A DNA stretch of 64,000 nt. It comes from Pollutibacter soli. GTDB lineage: Bacteria; Bacteroidota; Bacteroidia; Chitinophagales; Chitinophagaceae. The position numbers and the translations under genes are program-made. Of the stretch, positions 51,491 through 62,139 are shown piece after piece. Under the pieces are notes generated by a model that was given only the letters and a program-made list of their open reading frames with translations, did not search any database and had not been told where the DNA came from. Position 1 is the first letter of the stretch. Each line of letters starts with the position of its first letter. The stretch is from the NCBI GenBank assembly GCA_029269725.1, contig JARJHS010000002.1, positions 186,001 to 250,000 of the forward strand. Reading direction: 5' to 3'.

Positions 51491-52399
51491 ATGGCAATTG
51501 ATGTTAGTACGCAGATACCTATCGTGGACGGATCCAAAATCACAAAAGAGGAGTTTTACCGTGATTATTACAGGCCTCAGAAACCCGTCGTCCTCCGTGG
51601 TTTATGGAAACAGTATCCTGCGTACACCAAGTGGACCATGGACTATTTTAAAAAGTCCATGGGGAGTATTGAGGTTGGCCTGTTTGGTAACCGTAAAGAG
51701 GACATTGCCAAAACTTTGCAGGTTCCCAATGCGGTAATGCGCTTCGATGATTACCTTAACCTGATCGAAAGAGAGCCTACCGATCTAAGGCTGTTTTTGT
51801 TCCCGGTATTCAAGCATAAGCCTGAACTTTTAAAAGATTTCGGATATCCTAATATTGCAGGTCCATATATCAAAATTCCTTTCATGTTTTTCGGACCGGC
51901 GAAATCTGTTGTGCGTATGCACCAGGATATTGACATGAGCAACGTTTTCCTCACACAGTTCCATGGTCAGAAACGTGTGGTACTTTTTCCTCCGAGTCAG
52001 TCAGATTTGTTATATCGTCTGCCGTTTAACGTCCATTCCATAGTTGACATCGATCATCCGGATTATGAAGAGTTTCCGGGCTTGAATTATGCGAAAGGCA
52101 TGAGTGCTTTACTGGAACACGGCGATACGATCTTTATGCCGAGCGGTTACTGGCATCATATCGAATATGTCACGGGCGGATTTGGTCTTGCCATCAGGAC
52201 AGTGGCGAACAAACTTCCGCGCCTCACCCGTGGTATCTGGGGCTTATCGGTGCTCAGGATTACTGATAATATCGCGAGGAAGATCAATGAGAAAAAATGG
52301 TTCGAGTATAAAAAACGCGTGGCACATAAGCGTGCACTTCGTGCGATTGAAAAGATCCGCGAAAAACAGCCGCCATTAAAACTTGAGCCGGCACATTAA
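51491..52399 (+). CDS. Cupin_8/JmjC-like oxygenase
   Basis: The 302-residue protein has the JmjC-type cupin: KPVVLRGLWKQYPAYTKWT at the start, then SVVRMHQDIDMSNVFLTQFHGQKRVVLFPP with the HxD iron ligands, and FMPSGYWHHIEYV with the distal His. It would be an iron(II)/2-oxoglutarate-dependent hydroxylase of protein side chains or small molecules. The C-terminal ~60 residues are basic and helical. It lies 65 bases after the repeat protein and 25 before the GH5 gene, so hydroxylation of a surface protein is conceivable but unproven. Confidence 0.88.
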   Translation: MAIDVSTQIPIVDGSKITKEEFYRDYYRPQKPVVLRGLWKQYPAYTKWTMDYFKKSMGSIEVGLFGNRKEDIAKTLQVPNAVMRFDDYLNLIEREPTDLRLFLFPVFKHKPELLKDFGYPNIAGPYIKIPFMFFGPAKSVVRMHQDIDMSNVFLTQFHGQKRVVLFPPSQSDLLYRLPFNVHSIVDIDHPDYEEFPGLNYAKGMSALLEHGDTIFMPSGYWHHIEYVTGGFGLAIRTVANKLPRLTRGIWGLSVLRITDNIARKINEKKWFEYKKRVAHKRALRAIEKIREKQPPLKLEPAH

Positions 52400-52424
52400 T
52401 TTTTTTACATAACTAATTCTGCTT

Positions 52425-53561
52425 TTGGAAAGAAGGGATTTTATCCGGAACTCCGGTCTGCTCGCTGCTGGTTTGGCAATGGGGTCAACAGATCTGCCAT
52501 CATTTCCAACAACCAATCCCGCTCCGGAATGGAAAGGCTTTAACCTTCTTGACTTTTTTCAACCGGAACCTTCCAGCAGCAGCAGGGGAAAAACGACAGC
52601 CGAACACCTGAAATGGATGCGCGACTGGGGTTTTGATTTTATCCGCATCCCCATTGCATATCCATATTATCTCGATATCGACCGAAAGCAGAATATTACA
52701 CCGGATGACGTGTATAGGATTAACCATGCACGCCTGGAAGAAATTTTTAAACTCACCGAACTCGCTCAACAGCATGGGCTACACGTAAGTCTGAATCTTC
52801 ATCGCGCACCTGGATATTGTATAAACGCCGGGTTTCACGAGCCCTTCAATCTTTGGAAAGACAATGCGGCTCAGGAAGCATTTTACTGGCATTGGGCGCT
52901 TTTTGCAAAACAGTTCAGTTCCACATCAAACAAAAAACTAAGTTTTGATCTGCTGAATGAACCCGCCATGCGCGAGGACATGAATGATCAGTTCAGTAAG
53001 TCCGGTCCTGTTCCCGGAGAACTTTACAGGAAAGTGGCGAAAAAAGCAGCTGAAACTATTCGTAGTTATAACAAAGACCATCTCGTGATTGCTGATGGTA
53101 ACAGCGTTGGCAACCAGGTAATACCTGAAATCAAAGATCTCAATATCATTCAAAGTTGTCGCGGTTATGTTCCGGGAAGTATTTCTCACTATAAAGCTCC
53201 GTGGACGACAAAAGAACCTGATAAAGCACCCCTTCCGAAATGGCCTGGCCAGGTTGGTAACCAATACCTCAGCAAAGAAATGCTGGAAAAATATTACGCA
53301 CCGTGGATTGAACTTTCAAAATCCGGCGTGGGTGTTCACTGCGGAGAATGTGGCGCGTGGAGAATGACCCCTCATGATGTTTTCATAGCCTGGTTTACTG
53401 ACCTCACTGATATACTCAAGGCAAATAAAATCGGTTATGCGCTCTGGAATTTTGTCGGTGATTTCGGTATTCTGAATTCCGGAAGAACTGATGTTAATTA
53501 CCAGGATTGGTATGGTTATAAACTTGACAAAAAACTTCTGGATGTAATTCGTCCCGCCTGA
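52425..53561 (+). CDS. Glycoside hydrolase family 5-like (cellulase-type) enzyme, Tat-exported
   Basis: The start is a TTG at 52425, giving 378 residues. It begins ERRDFIRNSGLLAAGLAMG, a twin-arginine-type signal, which fits this start. The TIM-barrel GH5 features are FIRIPIAYPYYL, SLNLHRAPGYC, the acid/base Glu in FDLLNEPAM (E179) and the nucleophile in GVGVHCGECGAW (E308), then YALWNFVGDFG near the end. It would cut beta-glycosidic bonds of a glucan or mannan-type substrate in the periplasm. It follows the cupin gene by 25 bases. Confidence 0.9.
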   Translation: MERRDFIRNSGLLAAGLAMGSTDLPSFPTTNPAPEWKGFNLLDFFQPEPSSSSRGKTTAEHLKWMRDWGFDFIRIPIAYPYYLDIDRKQNITPDDVYRINHARLEEIFKLTELAQQHGLHVSLNLHRAPGYCINAGFHEPFNLWKDNAAQEAFYWHWALFAKQFSSTSNKKLSFDLLNEPAMREDMNDQFSKSGPVPGELYRKVAKKAAETIRSYNKDHLVIADGNSVGNQVIPEIKDLNIIQSCRGYVPGSISHYKAPWTTKEPDKAPLPKWPGQVGNQYLSKEMLEKYYAPWIELSKSGVGVHCGECGAWRMTPHDVFIAWFTDLTDILKANKIGYALWNFVGDFGILNSGRTDVNYQDWYGYKLDKKLLDVIRPA

Positions 53562-53807
53562 AACTTTATAAGTCCGGGTTCCTGAAAACCCATTTCCATC
53601 TTAGCATTGAAACCAGACTTGCCTCTGCATCGAATGATCATTTTTTACAATTATTGAAAAAAATGCCATTTTTCAGAAAAATCAAAAAAAGGGGATAAAA
53701 TTTCATCCTTGTACATCATGTTGACTTAGCATGTATTTTTAATATCGTTATTTGATCTACTGAGGAGAGGAAATATTCTAAAAACAGGCGTTGTAAAAAC
53801 CAGTCAC

Positions 53808-54617
53808 ATGAAAGTTCAGATCAGATTTTTACTGATTATGTTTTCAGGGATCATTCATTCCAACCTGTTTGCCCAGGAAAAGCCGTCTGCAGATGCACAG
53901 GCTTTGGCCGACAAATTAGCCAACCCCGTCGCCAGCATGATCAGTGTGCCTTTTCAAAACAATACCGATTGGGGGATAGGTACATACAATGGTTCAAAAA
54001 ACACCCTGAACATTCAGCCGGTAATTCCAATAAAGCTCAGTTCAAATCTTAATCTTATCACACGATACATTTTACCCGTGGTTGATCAGCGCGATATCAC
54101 GGGTAATGATACTCACCAGTTTGGTCTGAGTGATATGACTGTCAGTGCATGGGCGTCGCCTGCGCAACCGAAGAACGGATTGATCTGGGGATTTGGACCG
54201 GCATTGCTGGTGCCCACAGCTACCGATAAATACCTCGGAACAGAAAAATTCGGTGCAGGTCCTACAGCATTGGTGTTAAAACAGGGGAAGGGAATGACCA
54301 TTGGTTTTCTTGTTAATCAGCTCTGGAGTGTGGCTGGTAATGGCAGCCGGCAGCCGGTGAACCAAATGTTCCTTCAGCCTTTCTTCGCCAGGAGTTTTGC
54401 CAGTGGCGCCAGCCTGGGAGGAAACTTTGAACTCACACAGAACTGGCAGGCAAGTACAACAACATTGTTTTTCAACCCTACGATTTCAGGGATCACAAAA
54501 ATCGGCAAACAACCCATCCAGATGGCTATCGGTCCCAGGATCCCGCTTGCCGGACCAGAAGCCAGTAAGCCGAAATTCGGTATCCGTGCAGTCTTGATTT
54601 TTGTTTTTGCCGGATGA
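53808..54617 (+). CDS. Outer-membrane beta-barrel-like protein (neuromedin U/transporter-like family)
   Basis: The 269-residue protein has a signal peptide (FLLIMFSGIIHSNLFAQ) and beta-rich sequence: NIQPVIPIKLSSNLNLITRYILPVV, GLIWGFGPALLVPTATD, GMTIGFLVNQLWSVAGNG. The C-terminus is hydrophobic with an aromatic (LIFVFAG). The pattern matches a family sometimes labelled neuromedin U or putative transporter, thought to be outer-membrane barrels. It stands alone with 246 bases before it. No substrate can be assigned. Confidence 0.75.
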   Translation: MKVQIRFLLIMFSGIIHSNLFAQEKPSADAQALADKLANPVASMISVPFQNNTDWGIGTYNGSKNTLNIQPVIPIKLSSNLNLITRYILPVVDQRDITGNDTHQFGLSDMTVSAWASPAQPKNGLIWGFGPALLVPTATDKYLGTEKFGAGPTALVLKQGKGMTIGFLVNQLWSVAGNGSRQPVNQMFLQPFFARSFASGASLGGNFELTQNWQASTTTLFFNPTISGITKIGKQPIQMAIGPRIPLAGPEASKPKFGIRAVLIFVFAG

Positions 54618-54704
54618 TTCCGGGGGATTGCCATTTGATATTCATACTAATTAATTTATACCATGGCTGGATTATTGCAGCGCCTGGAGCATTGAAATTT
54701 CGCT

Positions 54705-55499
54705 ATGAAAAAATTCGCAATCATTTTAATTTCCTGGCTGTGCTTTCTTTCGATGATCACGGCAAACATTCTTGCGAATGCAGTGCCTTTAAATGACCTG
54801 AGCACGAAAGCCGTTTCTGATTTGTATCCAAACTATTTTGTACCGGCTGGCTTTACCTTCAGCATCTGGTCATTGATCTATTTTTTGCTTTGCGGCTTTA
54901 TGATTGTCGCAACCAATGCCGTTATTAAAGAGAAGCGGGGAGTGATGATGGATGCAATACAATCCGTGTTACCGCTTTTCTGGCTATCGTGCATTTTAAA
55001 CGCATCCTGGATTTTTGCATGGCATTATCTACAGGTGACCCTGTCAGTAATGATCATGATTTGTTTCCTTGCCACGTTGATTTCAATATATGCGCGACTG
55101 CAAAACTATCGTCACGCATTGTCACCCAGTGACAAACTCTGGGTATATCATCCTTTTATTGTTTATCTCGGCTGGATTTCCGTCGCCACGATCGCAAATA
55201 TTACAGCATTTCTCGTATCAAAAAACTGGAGTGGCTTTGGTCTTGAGCCAACTGCCTGGACATATATTATGATTACAGCCGCGGGTCTGATTGGTGCATA
55301 TATGGTTTGGATCCAGCGGGAATGGGCGTTTTCTCTTGTTGTGGTTTGGGCTTTTTTCGGAATTTTCAAATCAGAACTTCGCAAAACAGAAATCAATAGC
55401 AATTATGTTTTATATGCACTGATTTTTCTTGCTGGTATTACAATACTAAGATTTCTGTTTCGCACAACTGATCACCGCAACAAAAAACTATCTCGTTAA
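54705..55499 (+). CDS. Tryptophan-rich multi-span membrane protein
   Basis: The 264-residue protein has seven hydrophobic segments. The early part PAGFTFSIWSLIYFLLCGFMIV and SCILNASWIFAWHYLQVTLSVMIMI resemble the TspO-like or tryptophan-rich sensory protein group, with Trp and Tyr at segment ends (VYHPFIVYLGWISVATIAN). Function is unclear; TspO relatives bind porphyrins, but this protein is longer. It lies ~90 bases after the beta-barrel gene on the same strand. Confidence 0.7.
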   Translation: MKKFAIILISWLCFLSMITANILANAVPLNDLSTKAVSDLYPNYFVPAGFTFSIWSLIYFLLCGFMIVATNAVIKEKRGVMMDAIQSVLPLFWLSCILNASWIFAWHYLQVTLSVMIMICFLATLISIYARLQNYRHALSPSDKLWVYHPFIVYLGWISVATIANITAFLVSKNWSGFGLEPTAWTYIMITAAGLIGAYMVWIQREWAFSLVVVWAFFGIFKSELRKTEINSNYVLYALIFLAGITILRFLFRTTDHRNKKLSR

Positions 55500-55885
55500 G
55501 TCTTGAACAAGAACTTTACATCGCGAAAAATTAGAAACCAATTAGTATCAAGTGTAAACGTCCCTAAAAAGTATCAATTTGTAAAAACGAAAAAATTTCT
55601 TCTCGGCTAAAATTCTATTGCACACTGGATTACAATCAGAACCGGAAGATGCCCAATTGCCTGTATTGCATAAACAGAATTTGTTAACTAATTTTACTCT
55701 TCTCTGAAATCAGATTCTATTAAAAACTGGCCTTAATCATTACAATTACCTTGTAAAACCAGTTGCTGTCGCCTTTCAGTCGGACAGTTTTTCACGTAGT
55801 AGCAATAGTAGTTTGAATATCCTGATGACCGGAAGGAATTCCTGTTGTCATACCTTTTTGAATACTTAAAGAATAGTCTGAACCC
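55500..55885. other. Intergenic gap before the first giant protein
   Basis: This 386-base AT-rich gap has no supported gene. A weak TAnnTTTG-like TCAATTTG is present near 55575 but lacks a good partner box. Confidence 0.45.
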
Positions 55886-58800
55886 ATGTGCAATTTTTTC
55901 CGACCCACCACTAAAAAAATTCTGTACAGCATTGCATTGCTGTTCACTGGTTTGATCATATCAGTTGCTGATTATGCGCAGGTGAATTTCTCTATGAGTA
56001 CACTGACCGGCGCTTCCCTTGAATCTTCATCCTCATTGCAATTTGGTCCTGACGGACGATTGTATGTGAGTAATACTGCAGGTCAATTCCGTGTATTTAC
56101 AATCAGTAAATCAGGTACGAATACCTATACGGTAACAAATACTGAAATCATCAACGCTGTTTTGGAAATTCCGAATCACAACGATGATCTCACTCCCTAC
56201 ACTTATTATAACGTCAGGCAGGTTACAGGCTTCATTGTAACAGGAACGGCAGCTAATCCGGTAATTTATGTTTCTTCCAGTGATCCGAGAGTCGGTGGCG
56301 GTGGCGAAGCGGGAGACGTAAACCTGGATACAAATTCTGGTATGGTTTCAAGATTAACCTGGAACGGCAGTTCATGGGAAAGAGTTGATCTAGTGCGAGG
56401 TCTTCCGCGTTCAGAAGAAAACCATGCAACAAATGGTTTGCAACTTGATCCCGCAACCAACACACTTTACCTGGCTGTCGGAGGTCACACAAATGCCGGG
56501 GGACCCTCCACCAATTTTGCTTTTATCAATGAATATGCTTTATCTGCAGCTATCCTTAAAATCGATTTGAATGTAATCAACAGTTTACCTGTTCGCGGAT
56601 CGGCGCCTGATAAATATGTTTATGATCTTCCAACATTAAACGATCCTTCACGTACTGATATCGTTAATCCGGATTATAATCCTTCACTGCCTGGTTCACC
56701 GCAGATGATTGACCAGGGTGATCCCTTTGGTGGTCACGATGGCTTGAATATGGCGAAGCTGGTACCGGGCGGACCAGTGCAGATCTATGCCGCGGGTTAC
56801 CGGAATGCCTATGATATCGTAATTACAAAAACGCCTGGCCGCGAAGGCAGGATGTACACTATTGATAATGGAGCGAATGGGGGCTGGGGTGGTTATCCGA
56901 AAAATGTAAACACTCCAAGCGTTAACAACGAGTATATGGTCGGTGAACCCGGATCAACATCTTCCTACCAGGGAATCCCGATGGTCAATAACCTTGATAA
57001 CCTTCATCTCGTTTCCAAACCTGGAATGTCTCCTGTTTATGGAGGTCATCCAAACCCTATACGTGCGAATCCGGCCGGTGCTGGTCTTTCATGGAAAGAT
57101 GATGCAACAGGTGTCGCTAATTTCAGCTTGAATCCTACGAGTGACTGGCCACCGGTTCCTCTTTCAATGGCTGATCCTGCGGAAGCAAACTTCCTGATGC
57201 CAGGTGCCGGTGATAATGCACTTACAACATGGACGGCGTCAACAAATGGTATTGCAGAGTATAGCTCAAACTCTTTCTTCAACGGGGAACTGGTGGGTGA
57301 TTTGTTTGCGGTTGATTTCGTTGGTACACTCTGGCGCCTTAAGCTCAATGCAGAAGGTACACAGGTAGTTACTAAAGAAGTATTTGCAACAGGATTTAGT
57401 CCATCACCTCTGGATGTTACAACACAAGGTGCCGGCGAAATATTTGACGGTACAATCTGGGTTTGTGATTATACATCCAACCAGATTTTTGTGTTCACGC
57501 CAAACGGAGAATCAAATGTCGTATGTACCGGACAAAATACAAGTTACACTTTGGATGATGATGACGATGGGTTCAGCAACGCTGATGAAACAGATAATGG
57601 AACAAATCCGTGTAATGCGTTAAGCTTCCCGCCTGATTTTGACGGTGATAAAATTTCAGATAAGAATGATCCTGATGATGATAATGATGGTATTCCGGAT
57701 ATAACCGATGTGTTTCATCGCGATGCCACCAACGGAATGAATACGAGCAGTACAATACTGTATCCTTTCCTCAATGGAAATCCGGGTACTGGTTTATTTG
57801 GATTAGGATTTACGGGATTGATGTCTAATGGTGTTACTGATCCTGATCTTTCTTACAATCCTCAGGATCCGGGTCTCATCATGGGAGGCGCAGTAGGACT
57901 CGCAAGTTTCCCGGCAAACCAGGGAAGTGCTGCCAGCAATAATCAGAAAAATGGATTTCATTTTGGATATAAAATTCCATCTGCTACAACCAAATTCAAT
58001 ATTGAATCAAGCCTGATCGGACCTTATTTCAACAGCCTTCCAAGCGCTGTTTTAAATAGCAATTTCAGGCAGGGCATTTACATAGGAACGGGTACACAAT
58101 CCGATTATGTGATGGTGGGTATCAGTGGTGTTGATGGTGGTGAAACTCCAGGTCTTCGGATAATGAGAGAGACAAACAACACTGTTGATTTTAATACGCT
58201 GTATCCTGTTGCAAATATTCTTTCTTCCAGCAACATCTATTTGTACATGCAGGTTGATCCGGCCGCTGGAACGATCACAATTAAATACAGTACGAATCAG
58301 AATACAACACCTGTTGCATTGGGTTCACCGATTTCAGTAAGCGGTGCTCTTCTTGCAAAATTCACAGGTGCGCAGGCAATAGCAGTAGGGTTGATCGCGC
58401 AATCCGGTGATGTTGACACATACGCCGCACAGTACGATTACATGAACATTGTGCCGGAAGGTGTTGTACCCACAGCCATACGCATCAATGCAGGCGGACC
58501 AGCGTTTACCTATGCCGGTGAAAGCTGGATGGCTGATCAGTATGCTACTGGTGGAAGTACATATGATGATGCTACTCCAATCGCCAATACTGTAAATGAT
58601 CAGTTGTATCAGTCAGAACGTTTCGGAGAAATGAGTTATGCGATTCCTGTGAACAGTGGAAATTATACTGTGAGGCTTCATTTTGCCGAAATATTTTATA
58701 CTACACCAGGTTCGCGTGTGTTTAATGTGAATGTTGAAAACGGGCAAGGTATACTGAATAATCTCGACATCGTGGCTGATGCGGGCGGTGGATTTACAGC

Positions 58801-61744
58801 TACTGTAAAACAACTTGCAAACATCAATGTAACTGATGGTTTCCTGAATATCAGTTTTACAAATGTCCTTGACAATGCTAAGCTTTCAGGCATAGAAATC
58901 TTCAGCACGGGTGCTGCAACAAATCATGCGCCTGTACTTGTAAATCCTGTTTCTGATCAGGGCTTTACTGCAGGTACAACCAGTGCAAGCATTAATCTTG
59001 CAAATGCATTCACGGATGATGGTGGCGTGGCCAACCTGGTGTATAGTGTCGTGCAGAACAGCAACCCTGCACTGGTTACTTCATCTGTAGTCAGCGGTAC
59101 ACAACTTAATCTTTCATTACAACCAGGTCTTGTTGATTCAGCAATGATCACAATCAGGGCTACCGATGCACAGGGTCTGTTTGCAGAAGATCAATTTAAA
59201 GTTGTGATTACAAATACTCCTCCTCCGGCTGTATCACTGCATATCAATAGCGGAGGATCGGGATACACTTTCGAAGGAACTACATGGCTGGCGGACCAGT
59301 ACTTCACTGGTGGTTCTACATATTCAGATAATCCGCCGATTGCAAATACTACAAATGATGCGCTGCATCAGGATGAGCGATATGGAACTTTTGGTTATGC
59401 TGTGCCGGTACCCAATGGCAACTACACTGTTAAGCTTCATTTTGCTGAAATATTTTACACGGCCCCAGGTTCTCGCGTGTTCAATGTGAATGTTGAAAAC
59501 GGACAAGGCGCATTGACTAATTATGATATCTATGCAGATGCCGGTGCAGCAAATACTGCTGTTGTAAAACAGTTTGTTGTCGCTGTGGCTGATGGAGTAT
59601 TGAACATCAGTTTTTCCAAGGTTCTTGACAACGCAAAACTTTCAGGTTTTGAAATTATCAGCAGTACCGGAACACCGCCAAATACAGCTCCGGTGGTAGT
59701 TGCACCGATTGTTGATCAGCAGTTAGCATCAGGTACAACATCAGCAGACATCAATCTGAATAACGTATTTAACGATGATGGCGGTGCAGCAAACCTTGTA
59801 TTTAGTGTGAGCGGAAATACAAAACCTGCATTGGTAACTTCAGCAACCATCACCAACGGACAGTTGCATTTGATACTTGCATCAGGAATGATTGATTCAT
59901 CAAAAATCAAAATCAGGGCAACAGATGCAGCCGGATTGTTTGTAGAAGACGAATTCCTGGTGAATGTGTACAGTGGCACCACACCTCCGTTGCATATACG
60001 CATAAATGCAGGTGGTCCGGCATTTACGTTTGAAGGAACTACCTGGAACGCGGATCAGTATTTCACCGGTGGTTCAACTTATAGTGATAACGCACCAATT
60101 GCCGGTACAACAAATGATCAGCTATATCAATCTGAGCGTTTCGGAAATATAACTTATACGATCCCTGTACCGACCGGGGGATATACTGTGAAACTTCATT
60201 TTGCAGAAATATTCTACACCGTTCCGGGATCGAGGATATTTAATGTGAACGTGGAGAATGGCCAGGGTGTGCTGAATAATTATGATATCGTTGCCGCTGA
60301 TGCAGGAAATGGATTCACTGCGCACGTTGAAGAATTTAGTAATGTCAATGTAATTGATGGATTCCTGAATATCAGCCTGGTTAATGTACAGGACAATGCC
60401 AAAATATCCGGAATTGAGGTAATCGCTACCGGCGGAAGTGGAAACGCTGCACCGATAGTGGTCAGTCCGATAACGGATAAGCAATATGTACTCGGAACAA
60501 CTTCAGCTCCGGTGAGTCTTTCCGGTGTATTTAATGATGATGGCGGAGCTGCAGATCTGACATATACACTTTCATCAAATTCAAATACTGCATTAGTAAC
60601 AGCAATAAACATTTCAGGTACAAATGCAGTCCTTTCGCTGGCATCGAACATGACGGGTTCTGCACTGATAAAAATAAAAGCAACTGATGCACAGGGATTA
60701 TTTATCGAGGATGAGTTTATGGTGACTGTTGCAGAACAGGTGGCAACACATATCAGGATTGCTAGTGGCGGTGCAGGTCATACATTCAATGGTGAGGTGT
60801 GGAGTGCTGATCAGTATTTTACCGGTGGAAATCCATACAGCGAGTCGATTGCAATTGCGAATACCACCAATGATCTTTTGTATCAGAATGAACGTTGGGG
60901 CAATGTGGTGTACAACGTACCAGTAACGGCTGGATCATATACTGTAAAACTGCATTTCGCGGAAATTTACTGGACGACCCCAGGTAACAGGATATTCAAT
61001 ATTAATGTTGAAAACGGACAGGGAACACTCACTAATTATGACATCGTTGCAGTAGCAGGCGCCGGCGCAACTGCGGTTATTCAGCAGTTCAATGGTGTAA
61101 ATGTTACTGACGGTTTTGTAACCATCACACTTACTTCAGTTTCTGACAACGCAAAAATTTCAGGAATAGAAATTATCTCTTCGAACAATACACGAAAATT
61201 AAATAGCGGACTTGACGCACGCACAACGGACTACCAGGTAGATCTCAACTGGAATACTTCTATCACTGAAGGAAAAGTTGAAATTGAAAGATCTGCCGAT
61301 GGTAAGCATTTCGAATCCATACATAGTATAATTGTACATGCAAAGTCTAATAAAACAACAGAAGGAAGAATTGCTGATATGTATCCTGTCAGCGGCACTT
61401 CATGGTACAGATTGAAAACGGTAAATGCCTCGGGATCAGAAATCAATTACAGTGATGCTAAAAAAGTCGTATTCAATAAAGCCGTACAAAGCTTTATGGT
61501 TTATCCGAATCCGACTACAGGTACGTTGTTTATTGAGCTGGCAAAACAGCCTGGTGAACAGGAGAATGTGAAGATCAGGGTGATCAATATGCAGGGGGCT
61601 GTTGTATATCAGCAATCACAGCATCAACGGAGTGGATTATTGCTGAGAGTGTCCCTGCCTTCCGGTTTAAGTAATGGAACTTATATTGTTGAAGTGGAGA
61701 AGAACGGAAAAAAATATCCTTCGAGATTTATATTGAACAGATAA
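55886..61744 (+). CDS. Giant secreted sugar-dehydrogenase-like protein with four malectin domains and T9SS signal
   Basis: The 1952-residue protein has a signal peptide (~1-31). Residues ~35-545 form a PQQ-type glucose/sorbosone dehydrogenase-like propeller (LQFGPDGRLYVSNTAGQ, EIPNHNDD, GRMYTIDNGANGGWGGYP). Thrombospondin-type-3 calcium repeats follow (~560-625: DDDDDGFSNADETDNG, DPDDDNDGIPD), then a LamG-like beta domain (~630-855). Four malectin-like carbohydrate-binding domains start near 862, 1115, 1368 and 1620, with the first three followed by cadherin/dystroglycan-like linkers (DDGGVANLVYSV). A T9SS sorting domain (~1865-1952, MVYPNPTTGTLFIE) closes it. It is probably anchored on the surface to bind and oxidise glycans. 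Confidence 0.92.
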   Translation: MCNFFRPTTKKILYSIALLFTGLIISVADYAQVNFSMSTLTGASLESSSSLQFGPDGRLYVSNTAGQFRVFTISKSGTNTYTVTNTEIINAVLEIPNHNDDLTPYTYYNVRQVTGFIVTGTAANPVIYVSSSDPRVGGGGEAGDVNLDTNSGMVSRLTWNGSSWERVDLVRGLPRSEENHATNGLQLDPATNTLYLAVGGHTNAGGPSTNFAFINEYALSAAILKIDLNVINSLPVRGSAPDKYVYDLPTLNDPSRTDIVNPDYNPSLPGSPQMIDQGDPFGGHDGLNMAKLVPGGPVQIYAAGYRNAYDIVITKTPGREGRMYTIDNGANGGWGGYPKNVNTPSVNNEYMVGEPGSTSSYQGIPMVNNLDNLHLVSKPGMSPVYGGHPNPIRANPAGAGLSWKDDATGVANFSLNPTSDWPPVPLSMADPAEANFLMPGAGDNALTTWTASTNGIAEYSSNSFFNGELVGDLFAVDFVGTLWRLKLNAEGTQVVTKEVFATGFSPSPLDVTTQGAGEIFDGTIWVCDYTSNQIFVFTPNGESNVVCTGQNTSYTLDDDDDGFSNADETDNGTNPCNALSFPPDFDGDKISDKNDPDDDNDGIPDITDVFHRDATNGMNTSSTILYPFLNGNPGTGLFGLGFTGLMSNGVTDPDLSYNPQDPGLIMGGAVGLASFPANQGSAASNNQKNGFHFGYKIPSATTKFNIESSLIGPYFNSLPSAVLNSNFRQGIYIGTGTQSDYVMVGISGVDGGETPGLRIMRETNNTVDFNTLYPVANILSSSNIYLYMQVDPAAGTITIKYSTNQNTTPVALGSPISVSGALLAKFTGAQAIAVGLIAQSGDVDTYAAQYDYMNIVPEGVVPTAIRINAGGPAFTYAGESWMADQYATGGSTYDDATPIANTVNDQLYQSERFGEMSYAIPVNSGNYTVRLHFAEIFYTTPGSRVFNVNVENGQGILNNLDIVADAGGGFTATVKQLANINVTDGFLNISFTNVLDNAKLSGIEIFSTGAATNHAPVLVNPVSDQGFTAGTTSASINLANAFTDDGGVANLVYSVVQNSNPALVTSSVVSGTQLNLSLQPGLVDSAMITIRATDAQGLFAEDQFKVVITNTPPPAVSLHINSGGSGYTFEGTTWLADQYFTGGSTYSDNPPIANTTNDALHQDERYGTFGYAVPVPNGNYTVKLHFAEIFYTAPGSRVFNVNVENGQGALTNYDIYADAGAANTAVVKQFVVAVADGVLNISFSKVLDNAKLSGFEIISSTGTPPNTAPVVVAPIVDQQLASGTTSADINLNNVFNDDGGAANLVFSVSGNTKPALVTSATITNGQLHLILASGMIDSSKIKIRATDAAGLFVEDEFLVNVYSGTTPPLHIRINAGGPAFTFEGTTWNADQYFTGGSTYSDNAPIAGTTNDQLYQSERFGNITYTIPVPTGGYTVKLHFAEIFYTVPGSRIFNVNVENGQGVLNNYDIVAADAGNGFTAHVEEFSNVNVIDGFLNISLVNVQDNAKISGIEVIATGGSGNAAPIVVSPITDKQYVLGTTSAPVSLSGVFNDDGGAADLTYTLSSNSNTALVTAINISGTNAVLSLASNMTGSALIKIKATDAQGLFIEDEFMVTVAEQVATHIRIASGGAGHTFNGEVWSADQYFTGGNPYSESIAIANTTNDLLYQNERWGNVVYNVPVTAGSYTVKLHFAEIYWTTPGNRIFNINVENGQGTLTNYDIVAVAGAGATAVIQQFNGVNVTDGFVTITLTSVSDNAKISGIEIISSNNTRKLNSGLDARTTDYQVDLNWNTSITEGKVEIERSADGKHFESIHSIIVHAKSNKTTEGRIADMYPVSGTSWYRLKTVNASGSEINYSDAKKVVFNKAVQSFMVYPNPTTGTLFIELAKQPGEQENVKIRVINMQGAVVYQQSQHQRSGLLLRVSLPSGLSNGTYIVEVEKNGKKYPSRFILNR
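58470..61180 (+). repeat. Four coding repeats of about 755 bp (malectin-cadherin units)
   Basis: Malectin units begin near 58470, 59232, 59991 and 60747. They share long identical stretches at DNA level, such as the AATGTGAATGTTGAAAACGG-like segment in the first two. The last unit lacks its following linker. Confidence 0.88.
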
Positions 61745-62139
61745 AACATAAAAGATAAAACGGTGCAGTCGGTTTCTACATTAAGATTCAGGGAGATATA
61801 ACTTCCTGGATCTTATGGAAACCGTAACTGGCCTGGGTTTTAAAGAAATTAGAAAAGGAATGAGTTGCAACAGATTGTGGAAAAATAAAATTTATTTTTC
61901 CATTTGTTTCGAAATTAGAAGGCTCTAATATATCTTTAAACTCTTATCTCTAAACCTATCCTACTATAAAAGCTAACTGGCTGGTATCCCCACCAAGAAC
62001 AGCCATTTTCAATCCACATTTTTCTTGTGATATCCATTTATTGAGTCAATTCCTGTGAATTAATTTTTTCTGGGTTGCGTCCGCAGAACCAGGTCTGCAT
62101 ACCCTAAACAAATTAAACGGAAACAAAATTTTGTACCAG
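61745..62139. other. Intergenic gap between the tandem giant genes
   Basis: Apart from the hairpin, a TATCTTTA near 61933 resembles the -7 element with one mismatch. There is no supported gene in the 395 bases. Confidence 0.45.
61770..61824. repeat. Imperfect 55-base hairpin between the two giant genes
   Basis: CGGTTTC...CAT...AAGAT...CAGG on the left pairs with CCTGGATCTTATGGAAACCG on the right across an 8-base loop, with small bulges. It lies 26 bases after the stop. No T-tract follows, so it is more likely an mRNA-end stem than a standard terminator. Confidence 0.65.
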